Positions 25,130 through 32,849 of a DNA stretch of 64,000 nucleotides are shown here, piece after piece (the first letter of the stretch is position 1; every line of letters starts with the position of its first letter). The notes below the pieces were generated by a model. It saw only the letters and a program-made list of their open reading frames with translations, was not told where the DNA came from and made no database searches. Made by a program: the position numbers and the translations under genes. The DNA comes from Beijerinckiaceae bacterium (GTDB lineage Bacteria; Pseudomonadota; Alphaproteobacteria; Rhizobiales; Beijerinckiaceae): the NCBI GenBank assembly GCA_027533425.1, contig JAPZUD010000001.1, positions 372,001 to 436,000 of the forward strand, given 5' to 3'.

Positions 25130-25152
25130 GAACGCGTGGTTTGCCTTGTCAA
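25124..25152 (-). promoter_or_regulatory. Promoter for dctQ-dctM-dctP-cyclase family-gntR
   Basis: On the reverse strand a consensus TTGACA (25152-25147) is followed after 17 bp by TGTATT (25129-25124). The -35 box overlaps the stop codon of the SAF-oxidoreductase gene upstream, and the -10 box lies inside the operator. Confidence 0.55.
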
Positions 25153-26540
25153 GCGCCGAGGAAGACCGCGTCCTGCTCGAGGCGGAGATCGAGCAGGGTC
25201 GAACTTGGCTCGATGGCAAGGTCCGCGAGCCGGATCGCCGTGCCGGTGGGCAGATCCCGCGCCAGAACCCGGTTCGCGACAAGATAATAGGGGGTCGTCT
25301 GGCCCGCCGAGAGCGGCAGGGCGGGGCGCATCTCGGCCGTGACACCGTCAATCGTGTGATGATGGCCGCGCGCTTCCAGCACTGTTCCGGCTGCGAGCGG
25401 CCGCGTGGTGACCGCAACGAGATCCTGCTTCGGCGCGTAATCCGCGCCATAGGGCGTTTCGCCGAAGGCCGCGAGATCGAACAGGCTGGTTGCCGCCTCC
25501 AGGCCGAGCAGGTGGCGCGGCAGATAGATCATCGCCGTCTCGCCGTCCCGGCTGACAACATGGCCTTTCTCGGCAAGGACCTGCCAGGCCGTCCGGTCCT
25601 GGCAGCGGATGGTGACGAAGACCCCGCCGGCAAAGCTGGCCTCGTCAGCCAGCCGGATATGGTGGAAAACATCGAGCCGCCGGCCGCCGCCCAGCAGCCC
25701 GCCGCCCGTTTGGGGCCGGAACAGCTCGGCAATCTCCGGGATCCGGGCCACCGGGCAATGAAAGCCGGCACGGTCGGCTCCGAGGCCGGTTGCATTGGCG
25801 ACGAGCGTCATCTCGCAGAGATCCGGCACGGCCCGCAGCGGGAAATGGCCTCCGAGAAGCCGGGCCCGGGTGGCTGCCCGTTCGGACGCGGCTTGCGCCG
25901 GATCGTTCCAACCCGCGCCGATCCCCTCGATCCGTGCCGGAACACCGTTGCAGGTCACGCCATCATGGGCAGGGTCGACCACGAAATCATACTCGCTGGA
26001 TTTGCCGGCACATAGGATCTCGAAGCCCAAGGTTTCCGCCCAGGTGACGAGGTCGATCAGCAGGCTCGGCTGGTCTCCGTCTACCGGGGCCAGCCGCACG
26101 CCCTTCTGCCGTGCCTTGCGGGCGAGCATGGGGCCGGCCACCGAATCGGCCTCCTTGCTGACCAGCAGAACATGGCGCTGCGCTTCGATGGCGGCGAGGC
26201 TGTGCCGCGCGGCGGCTTCCGGGTGTCCTGTCGCCTCGACAAGGATGTCGAAGGGCAGGTCGAGCACGGTGTCGAGGCTGCCCGCCGCGACAAGCTTGCC
26301 CGCCCGGTACGCTGTTCCGGCCTCCTGCGCTGTGGAACATGAAACAATGTCCTGCGGATCATGGCCCGCCGCCACAAAGGCCCGGCCTGCTGTCTCCGCG
26401 GTCAGGTCGACCGCAATCCGCGGCAAAAGCCGGGGAATATGCCGTGCCTGCGCGATCAGGCTCTGTCCGAACTGCCCGCTTCCGATCACGCAGAGGCTGA
26501 CAGGGCGGGCGAGGGCGGCATAGCGGTGATGGTAGTTCAT
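25149..26540 (-). CDS. SAF-domain NAD(P)-dependent oxidoreductase (homoserine dehydrogenase-like)
   Basis: 463 residues. N-terminal Rossmann fold with VIGSGQFGQSLIAQA near 18-32. A central part recalls homoserine dehydrogenase (DILVEATGHPEAAARHSL, VLLVSKEADSVAGPMLARKA, AGKSSEYDFVVDP). At the C-terminus an SAF-type domain (DLVAVTTRPLAAGTVLEARG ... NRVLARDLPTGTAIRLADL). This matches COG4091-type proteins, which are found with tetrose/tetronate and other sugar-acid genes; the exact reaction is unsettled. It is divergent from tctC, with two palindromes between the genes. Confidence 0.82.
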   Translation of the reverse strand: MNYHHRYAALARPVSLCVIGSGQFGQSLIAQARHIPRLLPRIAVDLTAETAGRAFVAAGHDPQDIVSCSTAQEAGTAYRAGKLVAAGSLDTVLDLPFDILVEATGHPEAAARHSLAAIEAQRHVLLVSKEADSVAGPMLARKARQKGVRLAPVDGDQPSLLIDLVTWAETLGFEILCAGKSSEYDFVVDPAHDGVTCNGVPARIEGIGAGWNDPAQAASERAATRARLLGGHFPLRAVPDLCEMTLVANATGLGADRAGFHCPVARIPEIAELFRPQTGGGLLGGGRRLDVFHHIRLADEASFAGGVFVTIRCQDRTAWQVLAEKGHVVSRDGETAMIYLPRHLLGLEAATSLFDLAAFGETPYGADYAPKQDLVAVTTRPLAAGTVLEARGHHHTIDGVTAEMRPALPLSAGQTTPYYLVANRVLARDLPTGTAIRLADLAIEPSSTLLDLRLEQDAVFLGA

Positions 26541-26578
26541 GGCAGCAGATCCCGGTCGATAAGGTCAGGATGAATGTT

Positions 26579-26591
26579 GCATGCTGCATAC
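26579..26591. promoter_or_regulatory. GntR-type operator between the SAF-oxidoreductase and tctC genes
   Basis: GCATGCTGCATAC matches the 13-bp consensus at 12 of 13 positions. It lies 39 nt upstream of the SAF-oxidoreductase start and 72 nt upstream of tctC, so it could serve both directions. Confidence 0.7.
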
Positions 26592-26596
26592 AGTTA

Positions 26597-26609
26597 TGAC
26601 AAGTTGTCA
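26597..26609. promoter_or_regulatory. Second palindrome beside the GntR site
   Basis: TGACAAGTTGTCA has perfect 6-bp arms around a central G. It lies only 5 nt from the GntR-type site and does not share its sequence, so a second regulator may bind here. No other copy was noticed in the window. Confidence 0.5.
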
Positions 26610-26662
26610 CAAGGTGGGCCACCCAAGGGCCTGCATCAACAGAAGAGGAAAAGGAGGAAGAA

Positions 26663-27655
26663 ATGGCACGCAGATTCGGAATGGCCCTGGGTTTCCTGGC
26701 CGCCGGCATGGCCGGTGCTGCCGCGCAGGGCTGGCAGCCGAGCAAGCCGATCGAGTTTGTCGTCACGTCCAGCCCGGGCGGCGGCACCGACAATTTCACC
26801 CGGATGATCCAGTCGATCATCATGAAGTACAAGCTGATCGAGCAGCCGATCGTTGTCAGCAACAAGGGCGGCGGCTCGGGTGCGGAAGGCTATCTCGTTT
26901 CGAAGACAGCCGCCGGCGACCCCTACAAGGTCATTTTCGGCACCAACAACGCCTATCTGCTGCCCTATGTCGCCAAGCTCGGCTACAAATTCTCCGACCT
27001 GACACCGGTGGCAGCTCTGGCGCTTGACGAATTCCTGCTCTGGGTCAAGGCGGATGCACCCTACAAGACCGCGAAAGAGTATATCGAGGCGGTCAAGGCC
27101 AAGCCCGAGACCTACAAGATGGGCGGCAGCCAGTCGAAGGATACCGACCAGACGCTGACCAGCATCCTGTCCACGGTGACAGGCGCGAAGTTCATCTATG
27201 TCCCGTTCCAGGGCGGCGGCGCGGTGGGCACCCAACTGGCCGGCGGGCATGTGAATTCCCATACCAACAATCCGAACGAGAGCATTGGCCAGTGGAAAGC
27301 CGGGCAGGTCCGTCCGCTCTGTGTGTTCTCGCCGGCCCGTCTGCCGGCCGGTCCGAAGGTCACCGAAACGCAGGGTTGGGCTGATATTCCGACCTGCAAG
27401 GAAGCGGGGATTCCCGTCGAGCGGTTCCAGATGCCGCGCACGGTCTGGCTGCCGGCCGGCACCCCGCCCGGAGCTGTCCAGTTCTATGAGGGCGTCCTGA
27501 AGAAGGTTTCGGAAACGCCGGAATGGCAGGAATACATCACCCGGACGGTCCAGACCGGGCAGTTCCTGTCGGGTGACAGCCTGAAGGCCTTCGTGGCCAA
27601 TGACGACAAGCTCTCGCGCGAGGTGTTCGAGCGCGAAGGCTGGATCGTGAAGTAA
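26663..27655 (+). CDS. Tripartite tricarboxylate transporter binding protein TctC
   Basis: 330 residues, start ATG 26663 with GGAAAAGGAGGAAGAA upstream. Signal peptide to about AAAQ. Bug/TctC family marks: PSKPIEFVVTSSPGGGTDNFTR near the N-terminus, NKGGGSGAEGYLVSK, FIYVPFQGGGAVGTQLAGGHV in the ligand loops and the C-terminal tail typical of the family. It delivers a carboxylate to TctAB in the inner membrane. First gene of tctC-tctB-tctA, downstream of two palindromic sites. Confidence 0.93.
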   Translation: MARRFGMALGFLAAGMAGAAAQGWQPSKPIEFVVTSSPGGGTDNFTRMIQSIIMKYKLIEQPIVVSNKGGGSGAEGYLVSKTAAGDPYKVIFGTNNAYLLPYVAKLGYKFSDLTPVAALALDEFLLWVKADAPYKTAKEYIEAVKAKPETYKMGGSQSKDTDQTLTSILSTVTGAKFIYVPFQGGGAVGTQLAGGHVNSHTNNPNESIGQWKAGQVRPLCVFSPARLPAGPKVTETQGWADIPTCKEAGIPVERFQMPRTVWLPAGTPPGAVQFYEGVLKKVSETPEWQEYITRTVQTGQFLSGDSLKAFVANDDKLSREVFEREGWIVK

Positions 27656-27667
27656 GGGCGGCGGGCC

Positions 27668-28156
27668 ATGGTCGCGCGCTGGCAGGCGGAACTGGGGATG
27701 GCGGCCTTTCTGGCCGTCATCGGCGTCATTACCATTACCGGCGCGCTGGAATACGGCGTCGGCTGGTCGCCATCGGGGCCTGAGCCCGGCGCGTTCCCCT
27801 TCTACATGGGGATCATCGTCCTGGTGGCGAGCCTCGCCAATGGCCTGCGGGCCGCCCTGCCTCTGCTGCGGCCCGGCCTCTGGGCCGAACGCCCTTTCCT
27901 GAAGCCGGAGCAGTTGCGGCTCGTCCTCGGATTTACCCTGCCGATCTTCGGGCTGGTTGTGGCCAGCCTGATGCTCGGCCTCTATGTCGGGATGGCGCTC
28001 TACCTGTTCGGTACGCTGGTGTTCCAGAACCGGTATCCCGTGCTGAAAGCGAGCCTGATTGCAGGTGCCGCGCCGGTTTTCGCCTATTTCCTCATCGAAC
28101 GGACCTTCAGGGTCGCGATGCTGAAAGGCCCGCTCGAAGCCTGGCTGGGTCTGTGA
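27668..28156 (+). CDS. Tripartite tricarboxylate transporter small membrane subunit TctB
   Basis: 162 residues with four membrane segments. It has the usual TctB pattern: a first span (FLAVIGVITITGALEYG) followed by GWSPSGPEPGAFPFYMGIIVLVASL. It lies 12 nt after tctC and 7 nt before tctA. Confidence 0.88.
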   Translation: MVARWQAELGMAAFLAVIGVITITGALEYGVGWSPSGPEPGAFPFYMGIIVLVASLANGLRAALPLLRPGLWAERPFLKPEQLRLVLGFTLPIFGLVVASLMLGLYVGMALYLFGTLVFQNRYPVLKASLIAGAAPVFAYFLIERTFRVAMLKGPLEAWLGL

Positions 28157-28163
28157 GGCCGCC

Positions 28164-29663
28164 ATGGATGGATTTTCCGGCCTTCTGCACGGTTTCGGCG
28201 TCGCGCTGACCTGGTACCACGTCACGCTGATGGTGGTTGGCGTCCTGCTGGGCATCCTTGTCGGCGTGCTGCCGGGGCTGGGTGCCCCGAACGGCGTCTC
28301 GCTCCTGCTGCCGCTGACCTTCACAATGGATCCGGTCTCGGCGATCATCCTGCTGACCAGCATGTACTGGGGCGCGCTGTTCGGCGGCTCCACCACGTCC
28401 ATCCTCTTCAACATCCCCGGCGAACCCTCCTCGGTCGCAACGACCTTCGACGGCTATCCTATGGCGCAGAACGGTCGGGCCACCGAAGCGCTCAGCTTTG
28501 CCTTCCTCTCGGCCGGTTTCGGTGCGATTGTCGGCGTGCTGCTGATCACCGCGCTTTCGGGCTGGGTGACGCAATTCGCCCTGAAATTTTCCTCGCCGGA
28601 ATTCTTCGGCGTCTATTTCCTTGCCTTTGCCAGCTTTGTCGGCCTGTCCGGCGCGCCGCCGCTCAAGGCTGCGGTCTCGATCGCGCTGGGTTTCTCGCTG
28701 GCCGCGGTCGGGATGGATTCCGTGTCCGGCAGCCTGCGTCTGACCTTCGGCTTCGATGTGCTGCTAGCCGGGATCAGCTTTCTCGTCGCCGTGATCGGCC
28801 TGTTCGGCATCGGCGAGCTGATCCTCACCATCGAGGACGGCCTGAAACTGGATGGCATCCGCGCCAAAATCACCCCGCGTGACGTGCTGCGGACAGCGGC
28901 GCAGATGCCGAAACACTGGGCCACGCTCCTGCGTTCGTCCATCGTCGGCTGCTGGATGGGCATCACCCCCGGCGGCCCCACCGCCGCGTCCTTTATGTCC
29001 TATGGTCTCGCCAAACGCTTTTCGGCCTATCGCGCCAATTTCGGCAAGGGCGAACCGGATGGCGTGATCGCGCCGGAAACGGCCGATCACTCCGCCGGAA
29101 CCTCGGCCATGCTGCCGATGATGGCGCTTGGCCTGCCAGGCTCCGCCACGGCTGCGGTGATGCTCGGCGGCCTGATGATCTGGGGTCTCAATCCCGGCCC
29201 GATGCTGTTCGTCGAGCGACCCGATTTCGTCTGGGGGCTGATCGCCTCGATGTATCTCGGCAATGTCGTCGCCGTGGTGCTTGTCCTTGCCACTGTGCCG
29301 CTCTTTGCCTCGATCCTGCGCATTCCCTTTGCCATTATCGGCCCACTCATCGTCGTCGTCTGCTTCATCGGTGCCTACACGATTGCCGGCCGCCCCTTCG
29401 ATCTGTGGCTGGCCCTCGCCTTCGGTGCACTGGGTTACGCGTTCAAGAAGCTGGACTACCCGATTGCACCGCTGATCCTCGCCATGGTGATCGGCGACAA
29501 GGCGGAGGATGCCTTCCGCCAGTCGATGATCATGTCAAAGGGCTCGCTGACGATCTTCTGGTCCAACCCGCTGGTGACCAGCCTGATGCTGCTCGGCCTT
29601 GTCCTGCTCTTCTGGCCCCTGATCGGCGCAATGATCCAGCGGCTCCGGTCGGCCCGCGCCTGA
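28164..29663 (+). CDS. Tripartite tricarboxylate transporter large membrane subunit TctA
   Basis: 499 residues, the standard length, with about 12 spans. TctA signatures are plain: [75 protein letters not shown] and LGLPGSATAAVMLGGLMIWGLNPGP. Final gene of the tctCBA operon; pdxA converges on it. Confidence 0.93.
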   Translation: MDGFSGLLHGFGVALTWYHVTLMVVGVLLGILVGVLPGLGAPNGVSLLLPLTFTMDPVSAIILLTSMYWGALFGGSTTSILFNIPGEPSSVATTFDGYPMAQNGRATEALSFAFLSAGFGAIVGVLLITALSGWVTQFALKFSSPEFFGVYFLAFASFVGLSGAPPLKAAVSIALGFSLAAVGMDSVSGSLRLTFGFDVLLAGISFLVAVIGLFGIGELILTIEDGLKLDGIRAKITPRDVLRTAAQMPKHWATLLRSSIVGCWMGITPGGPTAASFMSYGLAKRFSAYRANFGKGEPDGVIAPETADHSAGTSAMLPMMALGLPGSATAAVMLGGLMIWGLNPGPMLFVERPDFVWGLIASMYLGNVVAVVLVLATVPLFASILRIPFAIIGPLIVVVCFIGAYTIAGRPFDLWLALAFGALGYAFKKLDYPIAPLILAMVIGDKAEDAFRQSMIMSKGSLTIFWSNPLVTSLMLLGLVLLFWPLIGAMIQRLRSARA

Positions 29664-29675
29664 CGGTGCAGCCAT

Positions 29676-29699
29676 CCCGCAGATAGTCCCGCAGATAGT
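29676..29699. repeat. 12-bp tandem duplication after tctA
   Basis: CCCGCAGATAGT occurs twice head to tail (29676-29687 and 29688-29699) in the spacer between tctA and pdxA. It is probably a slippage product. No function is apparent. Confidence 0.8.
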
Positions 29700-29707
29700 A
29701 ACGAAAA

Positions 29708-29727
29708 CGCCGCCCCGGAGGGCGGCG
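29708..29727 (-). terminator. Rho-independent terminator behind pdxA
   Basis: CGCCGCCC (29708-29715) pairs perfectly with GGGCGGCG (29720-29727) around a 4-nt loop. On the reverse strand it is followed by TTTTCGTTA, and it lies 36 nt after the pdxA stop. It may also stop tctA transcripts arriving from the other side. Confidence 0.75.
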
Positions 29728-29763
29728 CGTCTTCGTCGGGGAGAGAAAAGCGCGGAGGGCCGC

Positions 29764-30774
29764 TCAGGCCGCCTTGCGGCGGGCGGCAGCCATCCGCGTG
29801 GCAATGCTCATGGCATTGCGCATGGCATCGGGATTGGCGATGCCTTTGCCGGCAATGTCATAGGCGGAGCCATGGGCTGCCGTGGCGATGGGGAAGGGAT
29901 AGCCGCCAAGGACAGTAACGCCCTGGTCGAAGCCGATCAGCTTCATCGCGATCTGGCCCTGGTCGTGATACATCGTCAGCACGGCATCGAACTCGCCCTT
30001 GCGGGCCCGGACGAACACCGTATCCGAGGGGAAGGGGCCCGCGCAGGCGATGCCCTCGCGCTGACCGGCCGCCACCACCGGCTCCAGAACATCAATATCC
30101 TCGCGGCCGAAATTGCCGCCATCACCGGCATGGGGGTTGAGCCCGGCCACGGCGATGCGGGGCTTTGACCAACCGGCGGCACGCATCGCCTGGTCGGTCA
30201 ATCGGAGCGCGCGCGTCACGTTCTCCGTGGTAATCAGTTCGGCAACGCCGGATATCGGCACATGCGAGGTGACGCGGGCATTCCAGAGGTCCGGCAGGAT
30301 GTTGAATTCGCTCGCCGTACCCTTGAAGTCGAGGAATTCGTTCATGAAGACGACCTCGTCTTCATAGGCCGGGTAGGAGAGCCGCATCGACGCCTTGTTG
30401 AAGGGCGAGAATGTCACACCATCCACCTGGCCGTCCTTCGCGAGGGCGAGGCCCTTGCGGAAATTGGCCATGGCTGCATCGCCGGCCGGCTTTTGCAACT
30501 CACCGATACGGATTGTCGCCGGGTCGAGATGGGCCATGTCAATCAGAACAGGTCCATTGCCGGCAGGGAGGGGATCGCCGTCGCGGATGGTCGGCAACGA
30601 GACGGAAACCCCCGCGGCCCGTGCACCGGCCGCGAGCACCCGCGCATCGCCGATGGCGATGATCCGCGCGGCGGCATGCATCTCGGCATCGGCAAGGATG
30701 CGGGCGGAAAGTTCGGGCGCAATGCCCGCCGGGCAGCCGATCACATGGGCAAGGACAGGCCGGCTGGCATCCAT
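29764..30774 (-). CDS. PdxA-family dehydrogenase (4-hydroxythreonine-4-phosphate dehydrogenase-like)
   Basis: 336 residues from the ATG at 30774 (AAGGAG ribosome site 8 nt upstream; an in-frame TTG at 30780 is too close to it). The three metal-binding histidines are present: H171 (VTSHVP), H215 (LNPHAGDGGNFGRED) and H270 (MYHDQGQ). The family oxidises and usually decarboxylates hydroxy acids: 4-phosphohydroxythreonine in B6 synthesis, phosphotetronates in PdxA2 pathways, or the unphosphorylated terephthalate diol in TphB. No DUF1537 kinase is nearby, and the genes sit in a catabolic regulon beside a TTT importer, so a non-B6 role is likely. Confidence 0.88.
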   Translation of the reverse strand: MDASRPVLAHVIGCPAGIAPELSARILADAEMHAAARIIAIGDARVLAAGARAAGVSVSLPTIRDGDPLPAGNGPVLIDMAHLDPATIRIGELQKPAGDAAMANFRKGLALAKDGQVDGVTFSPFNKASMRLSYPAYEDEVVFMNEFLDFKGTASEFNILPDLWNARVTSHVPISGVAELITTENVTRALRLTDQAMRAAGWSKPRIAVAGLNPHAGDGGNFGREDIDVLEPVVAAGQREGIACAGPFPSDTVFVRARKGEFDAVLTMYHDQGQIAMKLIGFDQGVTVLGGYPFPIATAAHGSAYDIAGKGIANPDAMRNAMSIATRMAAARRKAA

Positions 30775-30854
30775 CGTCAAAACTCCTTCCGAGGGGCAGG
30801 GCGCAGAAGCGCCATTTCACGCCTTACCCTAGAAATGTCCCGGGGATTGGTCAA

Positions 30855-30867
30855 GTATGCTGTATAC
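30855..30867. promoter_or_regulatory. GntR-type operator upstream of pdxA
   Basis: GTATGCTGTATAC matches the 13-bp consensus at 12 of 13 positions. On the reverse strand it is followed directly by TTGACC and, 17 bp on, TAGGGT, a promoter for pdxA in which the operator abuts the -35 box, as at 14051. The forward-strand flavoprotein gene begins 117 nt away and might also be affected. Confidence 0.65.
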
Positions 30868-30983
30868 AGCGTGCGCGTTCATTTGTGCAAAGTCGCGGAC
30901 GCGGGCCTGCAGCCACATTTGGCTCGGCAATCACTTCCTGTATCGTTTTGGCGGAGAGGAACGATTCCCCGGAGGAGGTGGTC

Positions 30984-32429
30984 ATGGCCAGAGTGACGCG
31001 GCGCGCCATGATCGCGGGAGCCGGTGCGCTTGCGCTGGCGGGCGCGACACGGCCTTCGCGGGCGCAGACGCGGCTGATCATGAATGATGCCAGCCGGTTG
31101 AACCCGACGCCGGTGGCGCGGCATTGGCATGTCCGCAGCGGCGAGGCGGATCTGGTTGCCGCCCTCCGCCGCGAGCTCAAGGCAGCCGAAGGCGAGGGGC
31201 GTCCCGTCTGCGTTGGCGCTGCCCGGCATTCCATGGGCGGCCAGGCGTTGGTCCGCGATGGCGTGGCCATGACGCTCGACATCAACCAGACCGAACTGGA
31301 CCGCGCCGGCAAGCAGTTCCGCGTGGCAGGCGGCACCCGCTGGCACGAGGTGATCGCAACCCTCGATCCCCACGGTTTCTCGCCGGCAGTCATGCAATCG
31401 AACAGCGATTTCGGGATTGCCGCGACGTTCAGCGTCAATGCGCATGGCTGGCCGACGCCCTTTGGCCCGTTCGGGGCGACCGTGCGCGCCTTCCGGATCA
31501 TGCTGGCCGATGGCACGATCCTCCGCTGCTCGCGCGAAGAGAATGCGGAATTGTTCGGCCTCGCCATGGGCGGTTACGGGGCGTTCGGGATCATCCTCGA
31601 TCTCGATGTCGAGATGGTCGAGAACATGCTCCTCCGCCCGAAATTCGAGGCCATGCCGGCGGGAGATTTCGCGCCGCGCTTCATTGCCGCCGCGAATGAC
31701 CCCGCCGTTCCGATGATCTATGGCCGCCTCAATGTCGAGCGTGGCAGTTTCTTCGAGGAAGCGCTGCTTGTCACCTACCGGCGCGAACCCGTTCCCGCTA
31801 CGGGCCTGCCGCCGGTCACGCGGGAAAGCGCCTTGAGCGGCTTCTCGCGCCGCGTCTATCGCGCGCAGGTGGAGCGGGAATGGGGCAAGAGCCTGCGCTG
31901 GTTCATGGAAAAGACGGCCGGGCCGTCGCTCTCTTCCGGCATTGCCACCCGCAACAGCCTCATGAACGAGCCTGTACTCAATCTCGCCAACCGGGATTAC
32001 CGCCGCACCGACATCCTGCACGAATATTTCGTGGCGCCCGACCAGTTCAAGGCGTTCCTCGAGGGCTGCCGGCGCATCATCCCGCGCGCCGCTGCCGAGT
32101 TTCTCAATGTCACTCTGCGCCATGTGAAACGCGATGGGACCAGCCTGCTTTCCTATGCCACGACGGATCGGATCGCCGCTGTCATGTCCTTCTCGCAGAA
32201 GAACAATCCCAATGGCGAGACGGATATGATCGCCGTAACCGAGGCGATGATCGACATGGTCGGAAACATCGGTGGCAGCTATTATCTGCCCTATCGCCTG
32301 CATGCCCGCCCCGACCAGTTTCTCTCGATCTATCCCGGTGCCCGCCTTTTTGCCGCACGCAAGCGCCAGTTCGATCCGAAGCTGCTCTACCGCAACGCCT
32401 TCTGGGATGCCTATCTTGATCGTCTGTGA
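30984..32429 (+). CDS. FAD-binding oxidoreductase, sugar-lactone/alditol oxidase-like, exported
   Basis: 481 residues from the ATG at 30984 with GGAGGAGG upstream. A twin-arginine-like leader (VTRRAMIAGAGALALAGATRPSRAQ) implies export of a folded flavoprotein. The PCMH-type FAD domain has VCVGAARHSMGGQALV near 75-90, FRVAGGTRWHEVIATL, and NSDFGIAATFSVNAHGWPTPFGPFGATV; the C-terminal part ends LLYRNAFWDAYLDRL, as in D-arabinono-1,4-lactone oxidase and alditol oxidases. Substrate unknown. Three small or membrane proteins follow with 9, 3 and -11 nt spacing, suggesting a four-gene unit. Confidence 0.82.
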   Translation: MARVTRRAMIAGAGALALAGATRPSRAQTRLIMNDASRLNPTPVARHWHVRSGEADLVAALRRELKAAEGEGRPVCVGAARHSMGGQALVRDGVAMTLDINQTELDRAGKQFRVAGGTRWHEVIATLDPHGFSPAVMQSNSDFGIAATFSVNAHGWPTPFGPFGATVRAFRIMLADGTILRCSREENAELFGLAMGGYGAFGIILDLDVEMVENMLLRPKFEAMPAGDFAPRFIAAANDPAVPMIYGRLNVERGSFFEEALLVTYRREPVPATGLPPVTRESALSGFSRRVYRAQVEREWGKSLRWFMEKTAGPSLSSGIATRNSLMNEPVLNLANRDYRRTDILHEYFVAPDQFKAFLEGCRRIIPRAAAEFLNVTLRHVKRDGTSLLSYATTDRIAAVMSFSQKNNPNGETDMIAVTEAMIDMVGNIGGSYYLPYRLHARPDQFLSIYPGARLFAARKRQFDPKLLYRNAFWDAYLDRL

Positions 32430-32438
32430 GGAGCGCCG

Positions 32439-32846
32439 ATGACACCCCGCCATATCTGCCTCGGCTATGCCCTTGCTTTGCTCGTCGCCGGATCTCTCAA
32501 CTACATTCCCGGGCTGACCGACGCCCAGGGACGCGCTTTTGGTATCTTCGCCCTCGATATCTACGACGACATGCTCCACTGGGCCTCCGCGCTCTGGGCC
32601 ACCGTCGCCGCCTTCCTGTCGCGGCAGGCCGGCCTCGCCTTCCTGAAGGGCTTCGGCAGCCTCTATCTCGCGGATGGCGCGCTCGGGCTGATGACCGGCT
32701 CCGGCTTCCTCGATCTCGGCATCCTGATCCATGGCGTGCAAGCCATGCCGTTCGGCTTCAAGATTCTCGCCAACCTGCCGCATCTGGCTTTGGGCGGTTT
32801 TGCCGTCCTTGCCGGTTTCGTGCTGTTCCGGCGCGAGACGGCCTGA
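32439..32846 (+). CDS. Small four-span membrane protein, unknown function
   Basis: 135 residues with about four membrane segments (ICLGYALALLVAGSLNYIPG; WASALWATVAAFLS; FLKGFGSLYLADGALGLMTG; LPHLALGGFAVLAGFVLF). The topology resembles DUF4383-type small membrane proteins, but I cannot name a family with confidence. It follows the flavoprotein gene by 9 nt and precedes another unknown gene by 3 nt, so it may help anchor or supply electrons to the exported flavoenzyme. Confidence 0.7.
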   Translation: MTPRHICLGYALALLVAGSLNYIPGLTDAQGRAFGIFALDIYDDMLHWASALWATVAAFLSRQAGLAFLKGFGSLYLADGALGLMTGSGFLDLGILIHGVQAMPFGFKILANLPHLALGGFAVLAGFVLFRRETA

Positions 32847-32849
32847 GCC

